Of a DNA stretch of 64,000 bases, positions 10,254 to 20,031 are shown one piece after another. A program made the position numbers and the translations under genes. Position 1 is the first letter of the stretch. Each line of letters starts with the position of its first letter. The DNA comes from Pelagibacteraceae bacterium AG-430-I06 (GTDB lineage: Bacteria; Pseudomonadota; Alphaproteobacteria; Pelagibacterales; Pelagibacteraceae). The stretch lies in assembly GCA_003209895.1 (NCBI GenBank), contig QCOH01000004.1, positions 1 through 64,000 on the forward strand, written 5' to 3'. The notes under the pieces are model-generated. The model saw nothing but the letters and a program-made list of their open reading frames with translations. It was not told the DNA's origin and made no database searches.

Positions 10254-11179
10254 AAAAAAAAAAAATTTTAATTATTGGCGGTACAGGTTTTATAGGATAT
10301 CACCTTGCAAAAAAATGTATCAAATCTGGTTGGAATGTAACAAGTGTATCTGCTCATAAACCTAAAAAAATTCGTTTTATAAAAAAAGTAAAATATATTA
10401 TTTGTGACATAAGTAAGAAAAAAAAATTATATAAGAAAATAAATGCACAATACAATTATGTAATTAATCTTGGTGGTTATGTAGATCATTCAAATAGTAT
10501 AAAAACATTCAAAAGTCATTTTAATGGATGTAAAAATTTAGCAAATTATTTCTTAGATAAAAAAATTGATACATTTATTCAAATGGGTAGCAGCGGAGAA
10601 TATGGAAAGTTAAAATCTCCACATACCGAGTTAATTTCGGGGAGTCCAAAATCACCGTATGCTAGGGCAAAATTAAACGCTACAAATTATCTATCAGATC
10701 TTTATAAAAAAAAAAGATTTCCTGTTATTACACTAAGACTTTATCAAGCTTATGGACCTAGACAAGATATAAATAGATTAATACCAATAGTGATTTATAA
10801 TTCACTTAAATCAAAAAACTTTCCATGTTCTAATGGAAATCAAAAAAGAGATTTTATTTTTATAGATGATTTAATCTCACTTATCTTCAGATGCTTAAAA
10901 AAAAATAAAAAAAATCTTTTTGGGAAAATATTAAATGTAGGAACGGGAAAACCAATAAAAGTAAAAAAAATAATTCAACACATTTCGAGAAAGACTAAAA
11001 AAGGCAAACCTCTTTACGGGAAAATCAAAATGAGAAAAGATGAAATTTTAAATATTTATCCAAATATTAATAAAACAAAAAAATTGTTAGATTGGCGTCC
11101 TAAAACTACTTTATTTAAAGGTTTAGATAAAACCATAAAATCATATGAAAAAGAAATTAATAAATACACCTTTAGTTAG
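10250..11179 (+). CDS. NAD-dependent epimerase/dehydratase (extended SDR)
   Basis: IIGGTGFIGYHLAKKC; SSGEYG, SPYARAKL; TTG start overlapping the upstream TGA stop, followed by A13. Confidence 0.85.
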   Translation: MKKKKILIIGGTGFIGYHLAKKCIKSGWNVTSVSAHKPKKIRFIKKVKYIICDISKKKKLYKKINAQYNYVINLGGYVDHSNSIKTFKSHFNGCKNLANYFLDKKIDTFIQMGSSGEYGKLKSPHTELISGSPKSPYARAKLNATNYLSDLYKKKRFPVITLRLYQAYGPRQDINRLIPIVIYNSLKSKNFPCSNGNQKRDFIFIDDLISLIFRCLKKNKKNLFGKILNVGTGKPIKVKKIIQHISRKTKKGKPLYGKIKMRKDEILNIYPNINKTKKLLDWRPKTTLFKGLDKTIKSYEKEINKYTFS

Positions 11180-11951
11180 TATCATTATGAATTGTCATAA
11201 TGGAGAAAAGTACCTTAAAAAAAGTATAATTAGTGTAATTAAACAAACTTATAAAAATTGGGAATTAGTGTTTTTTGATAATATTTCTACGGACAAAAGT
11301 AAAAAAATTTTATTAGGTTTTAAAGATAAAAGAATTAAATATTTCAATTCAAAAAAATATTTTAAGTTATATAAGGCGAGAAATCTTGCAATTCGAAAAG
11401 CAAAAGGTGACTACCTGGCCTTTTTAGATACTGATGATTGGTGGAATAAAAATAAACTCAAAGAACAGGTTAATTTTATTAATAAAAATAAAAAATATCA
11501 AATTGTTTATTCCAATTTTCTCCTATACTGGGAAAATAAAAAGAAGTTTACAAAAAAATACGATTTGAAACTTCCCTCTGGTAAAATAACACAAGAATTA
11601 CTGAACGACTATTTCATTGCAATATCAAGCGCACTAATCAATATAAAAATTTTTAAATCAAGAATTTTTAATGAAAAATATAATATTATCGGTGATTTTG
11701 ATTTCTTTATTTATATCAGTAGATATCACTTAATTGGCGCAATAAATAAACCACTACTTTATTATAGGCTACACTCTGAAAATACTTCTAATAAAAAAAT
11801 TGATGTTTATTTTCGGGAACAAAAAAATTGGTTGCAAAAAAATAAAAAAAAACTTTTAAGAGAAAATTATAATCTGTCCAAATTAAAGTTTTATTTGATT
11901 AAGTTAAAAATTAAAGTACTTTTAAAAAATATAATAAATAAAGCCATATGA
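11145..11951 (+). CDS. Glycosyltransferase family 2
   Basis: VSIIMNCHNGEKYLKKSIISVIKQTYKNWELVFFDNIS..DK; LDTDDWW. Confidence 0.9.
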   Translation: MKKKLINTPLVSIIMNCHNGEKYLKKSIISVIKQTYKNWELVFFDNISTDKSKKILLGFKDKRIKYFNSKKYFKLYKARNLAIRKAKGDYLAFLDTDDWWNKNKLKEQVNFINKNKKYQIVYSNFLLYWENKKKFTKKYDLKLPSGKITQELLNDYFIAISSALINIKIFKSRIFNEKYNIIGDFDFFIYISRYHLIGAINKPLLYYRLHSENTSNKKIDVYFREQKNWLQKNKKKLLRENYNLSKLKFYLIKLKIKVLLKNIINKAI

Positions 11952-12586
11952 AAAAAATAACAATAGTTGATTACGGTTGTGGAAATATTTTAAGTTTAAA
12001 AAGAGGATTACAAGAAGTCGGTTATTCTAGCGAAGTAACCAACGATGATAAAAAAATTTTAAATTCTGATTTTTTAATACTACCTGGTGTTGGTGCATTT
12101 AAAAATGCTATGGACCTTTTAAAACAACATAACTTGATTGACCCATTAAAAGAGTATGTACAACATAAGAAAAAAAATATTTTTGGAATATGTTTGGGTA
12201 TGCAGGTTTTACTTACAAAAAGTTTTGAGATGGGAGAACATAACGGTCTTAATTTTATTAGTGGTGAAGTTCAAGAAATAAAAAAGTTTAGCAAAATCAA
12301 GAACCTAAAAATTCCACATATCAGCTGGAATGAAATTTTTTTAAATTTAAATGCAAAAGACATAAAAAAAATAAATATCAAGATTTCAAATGAAAGTTAT
12401 TATTTTGTACATTCTTACTTAGCGCATACGACTAATAATGAAGATACACTAGCTTTTTCTAATTATTTTGATGTTGAGATTCCTGCAGTTATTAAACATG
12501 AAAATATTATGGGTTGTCAATTTCATCCCGAAAAAAGCGGCAAAAACGGTTTGCGGTTTTTAAAAAATATAATATCCGGTTTTTAA
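11948..12586 (+). CDS. hisH: HisH-like glutamine amidotransferase (no HisF homologue nearby)
   Basis: VDYGCGNILSLKRGL, LPGVGAFKNAM, FGICLGMQVL catalytic Cys, QFHPEKSG. Confidence 0.88.
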   Translation: MKKITIVDYGCGNILSLKRGLQEVGYSSEVTNDDKKILNSDFLILPGVGAFKNAMDLLKQHNLIDPLKEYVQHKKKNIFGICLGMQVLLTKSFEMGEHNGLNFISGEVQEIKKFSKIKNLKIPHISWNEIFLNLNAKDIKKINIKISNESYYFVHSYLAHTTNNEDTLAFSNYFDVEIPAVIKHENIMGCQFHPEKSGKNGLRFLKNIISGF

Positions 12587-12595
12587 ATCTCCTTC

Positions 12596-13606
12596 ATGAA
12601 AAAGAAATTAGTAATATTGAATAATGAAAAAGTATTTTATGATAACAGTGGTTTTTATTGTGATAATTTAGATTTGAAAGTTGTGCCCGAGGGTTTAAAT
12701 AATTTTTTTGACGTTTGCTATATTGTAAGACGTTCTAAAAAAAAGGGTAAACAAAAAATAAATTTAGAAAATATTAAAATAGCCTCAAATATCTTTAAAT
12801 TTATCTATTTTGTTTACAAAACTTTCTCAAATAAAAATACAAGTTACTTAATAATTTCGATAACGCCTTATACATTTATTTCATTTTTAATATTATTTTT
12901 GTTTAGAAAAAAAATTTTTACATATTTATGGAGTAGTGGACATGAAGAATGGAAACATATTATAGGCGGTTGGTCTGTTTGGATTTACCATACAATGTAC
13001 TCAATAGTAACCTCTTGTTCTGAAGTTATAGTTTGTAATGAAAGATTAATTAAAAAGAAATCGCATGTCATATCTATTTCTCGTTTAGATTCAGAATGGT
13101 TTCAAAATCACAAAGAACCTTCAATTGATAAATTAAGACTTCTATATGTTGGAAGAATGAGTTCTGAAAAAGGTATTTTTAAATTTTTAGAAATGTTAGA
13201 TGAAATAAAATTGAATTACGAATTTTCTATAGTTGGGAATCCAATTGGCCAAAAAGTTAATAACAAAAATATAAAGTTATTAGGTTATATTTCAGATTCA
13301 AGGTCTTTAATAGAGGTATATGATAATCATAATATTTTAGTTCTTCCCTCCTATACAGAGGGATATCCGTATGTCATCGACGAGTCTCTTTCCCGTAAAA
13401 GACCAGTAATAATATTTGAGGATATATCTTACTTAGTGCAAAATAAAAAAGGTATTTTTATATCTCAAAGAAATACAGACTCTTTTTTAAAAACAGCAAA
13501 ATATATCATTGAAAATTATGCTGAAGTACAAAAGAATATGGAGAAAAATAACCTACCTACTAAAGAAAGTATGTTAAAACAAATTTCAAACATTATTAAT
13601 AATTAA
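12596..13606 (+). CDS. Glycosyltransferase family 1/4
   Basis: RLLYVGRMSSEKGIFKFLEML; VLPSYTEGYPYVIDESLSRKRPVI. Confidence 0.88.
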   Translation: MKKKLVILNNEKVFYDNSGFYCDNLDLKVVPEGLNNFFDVCYIVRRSKKKGKQKINLENIKIASNIFKFIYFVYKTFSNKNTSYLIISITPYTFISFLILFLFRKKIFTYLWSSGHEEWKHIIGGWSVWIYHTMYSIVTSCSEVIVCNERLIKKKSHVISISRLDSEWFQNHKEPSIDKLRLLYVGRMSSEKGIFKFLEMLDEIKLNYEFSIVGNPIGQKVNNKNIKLLGYISDSRSLIEVYDNHNILVLPSYTEGYPYVIDESLSRKRPVIIFEDISYLVQNKKGIFISQRNTDSFLKTAKYIIENYAEVQKNMEKNNLPTKESMLKQISNIINN

Positions 13607-13618
13607 AATATTTTATTT

Positions 13619-14542
13619 ATGAAAAAGGGAAGATATTTAATTACCGGTTCAGCAGGCTTTATAGGATCTAATTTGGTGAAAAGGATCTATAAAGATTTTG
13701 ATCTAATTTTAGTTGACGATCTGTCAGAAGGTTCAATTAAAAATCTTCCAAGAAGTATAAAAAAAAAATTAATTAAAAGGAAAATTCAGGATATTAAAAG
13801 TTTAAAATTAAAAAGATTAGACGGAATATTTCACCTCGCGGCACAATCTTCGGTTCCCCTTTCTTTAAAGGACTCTTATAATAGTAGCTCTAATAATATT
13901 AATAGCACTTTAAAAATTTTTGATATTTCAAAAAAATTTTCTGCACCAATTGTTTATGCTTCCTCCTCTGCCATTTATGGTAATCTTCCAAAAGGAGATG
14001 ATAAAATTGAAAAATTTTTGATTCAATCCCCCTATGCTCAAGATAAATTAACAATGGAGCATTATGCAAAAATGATGTTTAACATTTTTAAAATTTCATC
14101 TGTTGGTTTAAGATTGTTCAATGTTTATGGACCAGGACAAAGATTTGATAGTCCTTACTCAGCTGTAATACCAATTTTCATAGAAAGTATGAAAAAAAAT
14201 AGAACTATAATAATAAATGGAGGTTATCAAACCAGAGATTTTATTTATGTTGATGATGTCGTAAATATAATTTTAGACTCTATGAATAAAATTCAAAAAC
14301 AAAAAAATTTCAAAGTATTAAATGTGGGCACAGGAAATTCCATAAGCATCAACCATCTTTTTAAATTAATTAAAAAAATCTTATCAGCAAACCCAAGAGT
14401 AATTAAACGTAAACTAGATACTTTTGATCCTAAAAAATCATCTGGTACTTTTAATAAAATTAGAAATTTTTTAGGATATAAAAATAATAATTTTACAACT
14501 TTAAAACAGGGTCTCCTAAAAACTATTTATTCTACAAAATAA
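13619..14542 (+). CDS. NAD-dependent epimerase/dehydratase
   Basis: ITGSAGFIGSNLVKRI; SSSAIYG; SPYAQDKL; RLFNVYGPGQ. Confidence 0.9.
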   Translation: MKKGRYLITGSAGFIGSNLVKRIYKDFDLILVDDLSEGSIKNLPRSIKKKLIKRKIQDIKSLKLKRLDGIFHLAAQSSVPLSLKDSYNSSSNNINSTLKIFDISKKFSAPIVYASSSAIYGNLPKGDDKIEKFLIQSPYAQDKLTMEHYAKMMFNIFKISSVGLRLFNVYGPGQRFDSPYSAVIPIFIESMKKNRTIIINGGYQTRDFIYVDDVVNIILDSMNKIQKQKNFKVLNVGTGNSISINHLFKLIKKILSANPRVIKRKLDTFDPKKSSGTFNKIRNFLGYKNNNFTTLKQGLLKTIYSTK

Positions 14543-14556
14543 AATTAATTGAAAAA

Positions 14557-15807
14557 ATGAAAAAGTTTGATTGGATAATTGTTGGGGGCGGAATTGCAGG
14601 AATTTCCCTCTCAGAAATTTTAACTAGAGAGGGATATTCAGTAGCCCTAATAGAAAAAAGAAAAAAACTAGCTTCTGCAACAACAAGAGAATTTCATGAA
14701 TGGGTTCACACCGGTTCTCTTTATACACTCGTAAAGGATGAAATGATGACACTTAAATATATCTTAGGGTCACTTGATGATATTTTAGAATTTTACTCTA
14801 GCTTTCCAAAAATGAATTTGAGCCCATCAGAAAAAGGATTAAAAATTTTAGATGAACAAAAGGGTTGGTTCTCTCCAAATTATATAAATTTTAAATATAG
14901 ATTAAAAAATAGAAAATTAATTTTACCTTGGATGTACTCTATAGCCAGGTCTATCTCATTAATCGAAGGTATAAAAAAACATGATTGGCTCAGACGGAGA
15001 GCAGGTATACTAGAGAGTGTTACATCAAAATATTATTTACCAATTCTAAAAAACCTTTTTAAAATCTTAAAAAATCCACAAAAATTTTATAAAGTTAAAA
15101 CAACGGACTTTACTACTAATTCTCGTATACTATTAAGAGATATGCTTACAACAGCAATGAAAAATGGTTTAGAAGTTTTTACGGATAACGAGCTAATAAA
15201 TATAAAAAATGATGGAGATCAAGTATTAGCAGAATGTAAAAGAGAGACAATAAAAGGTCAAAAAGCAGCTATTTGTTTAGGAGGAGATATTGAAAAATTC
15301 TCAGACGTTAAGATTAAAAAGTCCTTCGCGCCTATAGCAGTAGTAAAAAATGTCACAGCAGACACAAATTCTTTTGTTGAATTAGATTATTTTAGAAAAA
15401 AGTGCATAAATATAATTACAAAAGAAAAGTCCTTTGGATTAATTGGAGGAATTAGCTTATCAAAGAGAGAAGAAGTTGAGGAATATTTTAATTTTATGAT
15501 AAATGAGCATAAAAAATTAAACCCAAAAATTGAAATACTAGATAAGTATGTAGGGGAAAAAAATGAAATATCTTTAAGAAAAGAAAATAGAAATTATTTG
15601 TTTCACATAAACTCCTCTTCAAAATATAAAAATGTATGGAGTGTAATTCCAGGAAAATTTACACTAGCTTTTAGTATGGCTCCTGAGTTTTACAGAATTA
15701 TATATAAAAAAAATCCTAAAAAATTCTTTAAAGCATATTCTGATAATGGAGAATATTCTGATATTATAGATGAAACCGTATTTGGTAAATTTCAACAAAA
15801 AAATTAG
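14557..15807 (+). CDS. FAD-dependent oxidoreductase (DAO-like)
   Basis: WIIVGGGIAGISLSEILTREGYSVALIEKRKKLASATT dinucleotide-binding motif. Confidence 0.8.
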   Translation: MKKFDWIIVGGGIAGISLSEILTREGYSVALIEKRKKLASATTREFHEWVHTGSLYTLVKDEMMTLKYILGSLDDILEFYSSFPKMNLSPSEKGLKILDEQKGWFSPNYINFKYRLKNRKLILPWMYSIARSISLIEGIKKHDWLRRRAGILESVTSKYYLPILKNLFKILKNPQKFYKVKTTDFTTNSRILLRDMLTTAMKNGLEVFTDNELINIKNDGDQVLAECKRETIKGQKAAICLGGDIEKFSDVKIKKSFAPIAVVKNVTADTNSFVELDYFRKKCINIITKEKSFGLIGGISLSKREEVEEYFNFMINEHKKLNPKIEILDKYVGEKNEISLRKENRNYLFHINSSSKYKNVWSVIPGKFTLAFSMAPEFYRIIYKKNPKKFFKAYSDNGEYSDIIDETVFGKFQQKN

Positions 15808-15810
15808 TTT

Positions 15811-16860
15811 ATGGGCACTATAAAATTACCAACTAAATCAATCGACTTTTTTAAAAGTAAGCAAGATAAAATATTTAATACTGGAAGTTTAGCCGAGGGT
15901 CCATGGAACGAAGCCTTATCAAAAAAAATTAGAGCAATAACTGGTTCAAAAAATGCTGTTTGTTTTAACTCAAATGGAAGTGGTCTTGTTTCCTTATTAT
16001 TAATTTACAAAGAGTATTATGGAAGAACTGACATAATGATTCAATCAAATACAATGTATGGAGTTAAAACTATAACTGGTACAGCAGGATATAAAATTGT
16101 TGGATATATAGACTGTCAATTAACAACTTTAATGCCAAGTTTTAACGATTTAAAAAAGTCTGTAAAAAATTATAAAGGAGATGTTAAAAAATTAGTTATA
16201 ATGTTGAGTGATATTGGAGGAATAATAAATCCAGATATTGAAAAAATAGCCAAATTTTGTAAAGAAAAAAATATTATCTTGTTAGAAGATGCAGCACACA
16301 GTTTTGGCTCAAATTTAAATAAAAAATTTGCCGGCACATTTGGAAACGCTGGTGTTTATTCCTATTATTCCACAAAAGCAATTTTTGCAGGAGAAGGGGG
16401 TATTGCAGTAACAAATGATAATAATGTAGGAAACTTACTTAAGGATTTTAATGCATACGACAGATTTAAACAAAAAATGCCAATAGGATGTAATTTTCGT
16501 TTAACAGAACTCCAAGCTTTAATGATTTATTCAGTTGTAAAAGAGTACGAGGAAATAATTAAAAACAAATCAAAAACTGCTCAAAAGTATTTGGAAACAT
16601 GTAATTCGTTAAAAATTAAATATATAAGTCAAAATACTAACGACAATATTGGGAATTATTATAAATTTACAATAATTTCACCAAAAAAAAAGATATCTGA
16701 TTTACTTCCCAATTTAAAAACTACTACTTCAAAAGTTTATGATTATGCATTGGGTAATTGTAAAGATTTACCGTCTCAACACACATGCCTTCCAATATGG
16801 TTTAGTTTAGAGGAGTCAATCTCAGAAAAAGTAGTTCAAGAATTAAAAAGCTGTTTTTAA
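15811..16860 (+). CDS. DegT/DnrJ/EryC1 family aminotransferase
   Basis: LLEDAAHSFGS, YSYYSTKAIFAGEGGIAV, GCNFRLTELQA. Confidence 0.88.
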   Translation: MGTIKLPTKSIDFFKSKQDKIFNTGSLAEGPWNEALSKKIRAITGSKNAVCFNSNGSGLVSLLLIYKEYYGRTDIMIQSNTMYGVKTITGTAGYKIVGYIDCQLTTLMPSFNDLKKSVKNYKGDVKKLVIMLSDIGGIINPDIEKIAKFCKEKNIILLEDAAHSFGSNLNKKFAGTFGNAGVYSYYSTKAIFAGEGGIAVTNDNNVGNLLKDFNAYDRFKQKMPIGCNFRLTELQALMIYSVVKEYEEIIKNKSKTAQKYLETCNSLKIKYISQNTNDNIGNYYKFTIISPKKKISDLLPNLKTTTSKVYDYALGNCKDLPSQHTCLPIWFSLEESISEKVVQELKSCF

Positions 16861-18212
16861 TTTCTCTTTGTTTTTCCCCTGATACCATTTATCAATCCTA
16901 ATATAAAAAAAATAAATGAAGCACTCGATGTTGAAAAGAAACTTCCAGAACTTTTAAGCGGAAAGAATTCTGCAAATAAAATTATCAAAAAACAGATTGC
17001 AACAAGCTTATCTCTCTCATTAAAATTTTTCAAATTATATAATTTATTTTTTACAAGAAAAAATAGTCCTAATAAAAGAATCATGGTTCCTATCAATCCA
17101 GTATCGTTTAGTAATTCTAAGTAATAATTATGTGGATGCGAAGAACAAACTCTATTTGGTAAATGTAGTTTACTTTTGCAGTTTAATCTAAACGATTTTA
17201 AGCCTCCTCCAAAAAATAAATTATCAGTCAAAATATCATAGGAAGTTAAATAAATTGGTATATGACCACTTCCAATGGGCGCAAAGGTGTATTTCTCTCT
17301 GAGTTTCTCTCTATCTTTTCCTTTTGCATACTCTTTGACGAAATATTGATCTTTTTTATTTTCCAGTTCAGGATATTTTTCTTTAGAATATTTTAAAAAA
17401 TTCTCAAATAAATTTAATGAGTGGTAATAATAATTACTATAGTGTTTTTTAAATTCTAGATTATTATTAAAAGTAAAGATGAAAATTAAGGTACAAAAAA
17501 TTAAACTAATGAAAATTTTAACTCTTAATTTATCTAGAAATGTCATCATTAATATCATTGAGATAGTAAACAAAATTAAAGGCATTCTATTACCAGAAAA
17601 TAAAATCCCTGAAAAAAAAATTATTATAAGTATAAAAAAAAGTATATTTTTTTTTGAGTCAAGCTTATTAAAAACAAAAGGTATACAGATCAAAGCTAAT
17701 AACGAAAACTTTTGCATATACCCTCCAGCTATCAGTTCCTCCCCAAAAATACTAGAGTTATGTCTACCTAAACTTTCTAAACCAAAAATATTTTTGCCAG
17801 AAAGTGTCTGAATAATAATATCAACTCCGATAAAAGACATTATTAAAGCACAACTAATTAATAGTAATTTTATATTTAAATCTTTGTTTTCAATCATGAA
17901 TGTTAAAACTAAAAAAAGGATAAGGTATCTTAAGTATAATAAAGATTTTAAAAAACCATCATAGTTTACATTTAAAAAATAATTGAAAAAAGAAACAATT
18001 ATTATAAATAAGAAAAATACAAATATAAAAAAATTTGATTTAATAAGATAAAACTTCAAAAATTTTTTTTTATAAGCAAAAATACCAAATAAACATATCA
18101 ATAAAACATTAATGTTTATTATAAAGTTTCCTGCAAGAGCTGCTAAGGGAAACAGAAATATCGAAACATTTAGTGCTGCAATATTTACCCTGGATATGTC
18201 TAATAATTTCAT
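16857..18212 (-). CDS. O-antigen ligase/polymerase-like (Wzy/WaaL) membrane protein
   Basis: Many hydrophobic segments; FSGNRMPLILF and SSHPHNYYLELLNDTGLIGT motif typical of Wzy_C. Confidence 0.85.
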   Translation of the reverse strand: MKLLDISRVNIAALNVSIFLFPLAALAGNFIININVLLICLFGIFAYKKKFLKFYLIKSNFFIFVFFLFIIIVSFFNYFLNVNYDGFLKSLLYLRYLILFLVLTFMIENKDLNIKLLLISCALIMSFIGVDIIIQTLSGKNIFGLESLGRHNSSIFGEELIAGGYMQKFSLLALICIPFVFNKLDSKKNILFFILIIIFFSGILFSGNRMPLILFTISMILMMTFLDKLRVKIFISLIFCTLIFIFTFNNNLEFKKHYSNYYYHSLNLFENFLKYSKEKYPELENKKDQYFVKEYAKGKDREKLREKYTFAPIGSGHIPIYLTSYDILTDNLFFGGGLKSFRLNCKSKLHLPNRVCSSHPHNYYLELLNDTGLIGTMILLLGLFFLVKNKLYNLKNFNERDKLVAICFLIILFAEFFPLKSSGSFFSTSSASFIFFILGLINGIRGKTKRN

Positions 18213-18236
18213 TTAAAAAAATAAGATAATTTAATT

Positions 18237-18311
18237 GGGCGTGTAGTTCAATGGTAGAACGCTACGTTGACATCGTAGAGGTCATAAGTTCGATTCTTAT
18301 CACGCCCACCA
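18237..18311 (+). tRNA. tRNA-Val (GAC)
   Basis: GGGCGTG/CACGCCC acceptor stem, anticodon loop TTGACAT, GTTCGATTC T-arm, encoded CCA. Confidence 0.93.
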
Positions 18312-18372
18312 AAGCTACTAAGCTGACCATCTATAAACTATTTACAAGTCTAAAAAAAAATAATATAAATTC

Positions 18373-18490
18373 TTGCCTGGTGATTATTGCGAAGGGGTAA
18401 TACCCGATCCCATTCCGAACTCGGAAGTCAAGCCCTTCAGCGCCGATGGTACTTTGTCTTAAGATATGGGAGAGTAGGTCGTTGCCAGGC
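18373..18490 (+). rRNA. rrf: 5S ribosomal RNA
   Basis: TGCCTGG...CCAGGC terminal stem; CCCGATCCCATTCCGAACTCGGAAGTCAAG; GCGCCGATGGTACT; GGGAGAGTAGGTCG. Confidence 0.95.
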
Positions 18491-18501
18491 TTTAAAAAAT
18501 T

Positions 18502-18627
18502 ATGAAAATCTCAAGTTCTTTAAAATCATTAAAAAAAAGAGATCTTAATTCAAAAATGGTTAAGAGAAGAGGAAAGATTTACATAATTAATAAAAAAAAA
18601 CCCAAATTCAAAGCTAGACAAGGTTAA
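18502..18627 (+). CDS. rpmJ: Ribosomal protein L36 (41 aa, cysteine-free form)
   Basis: [41 protein letters not shown]; below the ORF track length cutoff. Confidence 0.88.
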   Translation: MKISSSLKSLKKRDLNSKMVKRRGKIYIINKKKPKFKARQG

Positions 18628-18634
18628 TTTTTAA

Positions 18635-19721
18635 ATGAACGTTGGGTCAACAAAAGAAACAAGTCCAGAAAAAAGAATTTCAATTACTCCAGATACAAGC
18701 AAAAGCTTTCTAAACTTAGGATTAAAAGTCTTAATTGAAAAAGGATATGGTGCAAGCCTAGGTTATGACGATAGTGATTATAAAAATAATGGAGCAGAAG
18801 TTTTAAATAGTCCTGATGAAGTTTTATCTAAATCTGATTTAATTTGTAAAGTTAATTTTCCAACAGAAAAAGAGATGGAACTATTTAAAGAAAATTCTAA
18901 TCTTATTGTTTCTAATTACAATCCAGATAAAGATAAAAAATTTTTAAAAAATAAATTTAAAATTTTCGCATTAAATTTACTTCCTAGAATTACACGGGCT
19001 CAATCTATGGATGTTTTATCTTCACAAGCCAATTTAGCAGGTTACAGGGCAGTAATCGAGTCAATCTACGAATATCAAAAAAGCAGTTCCGATGATGATG
19101 ACAGCAGCAGGCACAGTTCCTGCAGCAAAAGTTTTAATAGTAGGTGCTGGAGTTGCTGGCTTACAAGCAATAGCAACAGCAAAAAGATTAGGAGCTATAG
19201 TAACTGCAACAGACGTTAGAATAACCGCAAAAGAACAGGTAGAAAGTTTAGGAGGTAAATTTTTAACAGTAGAGGGTTCTGAGGATTTAGAAACGAAAGG
19301 TGGTTATGCCAAGGAAGCAAGCGAAGATTTTAAAAAGAAACAAGCTGAAATGTTAGAAAAAGCGGCATCAAAAAGTGATATTATTATTTGCACAGCGCTA
19401 ATACCCGGAAGAGCTGCACCAAGAATAATAAATGAAAAAATGATCGACAGCATGAAATCAGGATCAGTTATTTTTGACCTAGCAGTTTCCCAAGGTGGCA
19501 ATTCTGCCTATTCTGAAATTGATAAAATTGTTGACAAAAAAGGTGTAAAAATAATTGGAATATCAAATGTTATGAACAAATTACCTTTAACAGCATCAAA
19601 TTTATATTCAAAAAATTTATTTAGCTTTGTAAGAAATCTTTATAGTAGAGACAAAAAGCAATTTGTTATTAATCTTGAGGATGAAATAATTAAAAATACT
19701 TTATTAAAGGAGCAAAATTAA
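18635..19721 (+). CDS. pntA: NAD(P) transhydrogenase alpha subunit part 1, split by a +1 frameshift at A6
   Basis: ORF 18635-19219 gives MNVGSTKETSPEKRISITPDT...YEYQK; frame of ORF 19092-19721 gives AVPMMMTAAGTVPAAKVLIVGAGVAGLQAIATAKRLGA; A tract at 19077-19082. Confidence 0.9.
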
Positions 19722-19722
19722 T

Positions 19723-20031
19723 ATGGAAATTGATCCGTTTATATTTAGATTTAGTATATTTATTTTAGCAATTTTCGTGGGTTACTATGTAGTTTGGAGT
19801 GTTACACCATCTCTTCATACACCACTAATGTCTGTTACAAATGCAATTTCTTCAGTAATTATTGTTGGTGCAATTATCGCTGCTTTAGCAGGCTCTTCAG
19901 AAAACATTTTTGAAACTTCAAGTATTTTTGGATTTTTGGCCATAGTTTTAGCCGCAGTAAATATATTTGGTGGATTCCTAGTTACTCAAAGAATGCTTCA
20001 AATGTATAAGAAAAAGAAGAAGAATAAATAA
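19723..20031 (+). CDS. NAD(P) transhydrogenase alpha subunit part 2 (membrane)
   Basis: VTPSLHTPLMSVTNAISSVIIVGAI. Confidence 0.93.
   Translation: MEIDPFIFRFSIFILAIFVGYYVVWSVTPSLHTPLMSVTNAISSVIIVGAIIAALAGSSENIFETSSIFGFLAIVLAAVNIFGGFLVTQRMLQMYKKKKKNK

Noticed and set aside
17479-17811. Plus-strand ORF of 110 aa inside the O-antigen ligase-like gene
   Set aside because: Antisense to a well-supported membrane protein; Lys/Ile-rich with no recognisable motif.
19077-19082. Programmed -1 ribosomal frameshift at A AAA AAG-like tract in pntA
   Set aside because: The rejoined frame is +1 relative to the upstream ORF, so classic -1 slippage does not give the product; indel or transcriptional slippage fits better.
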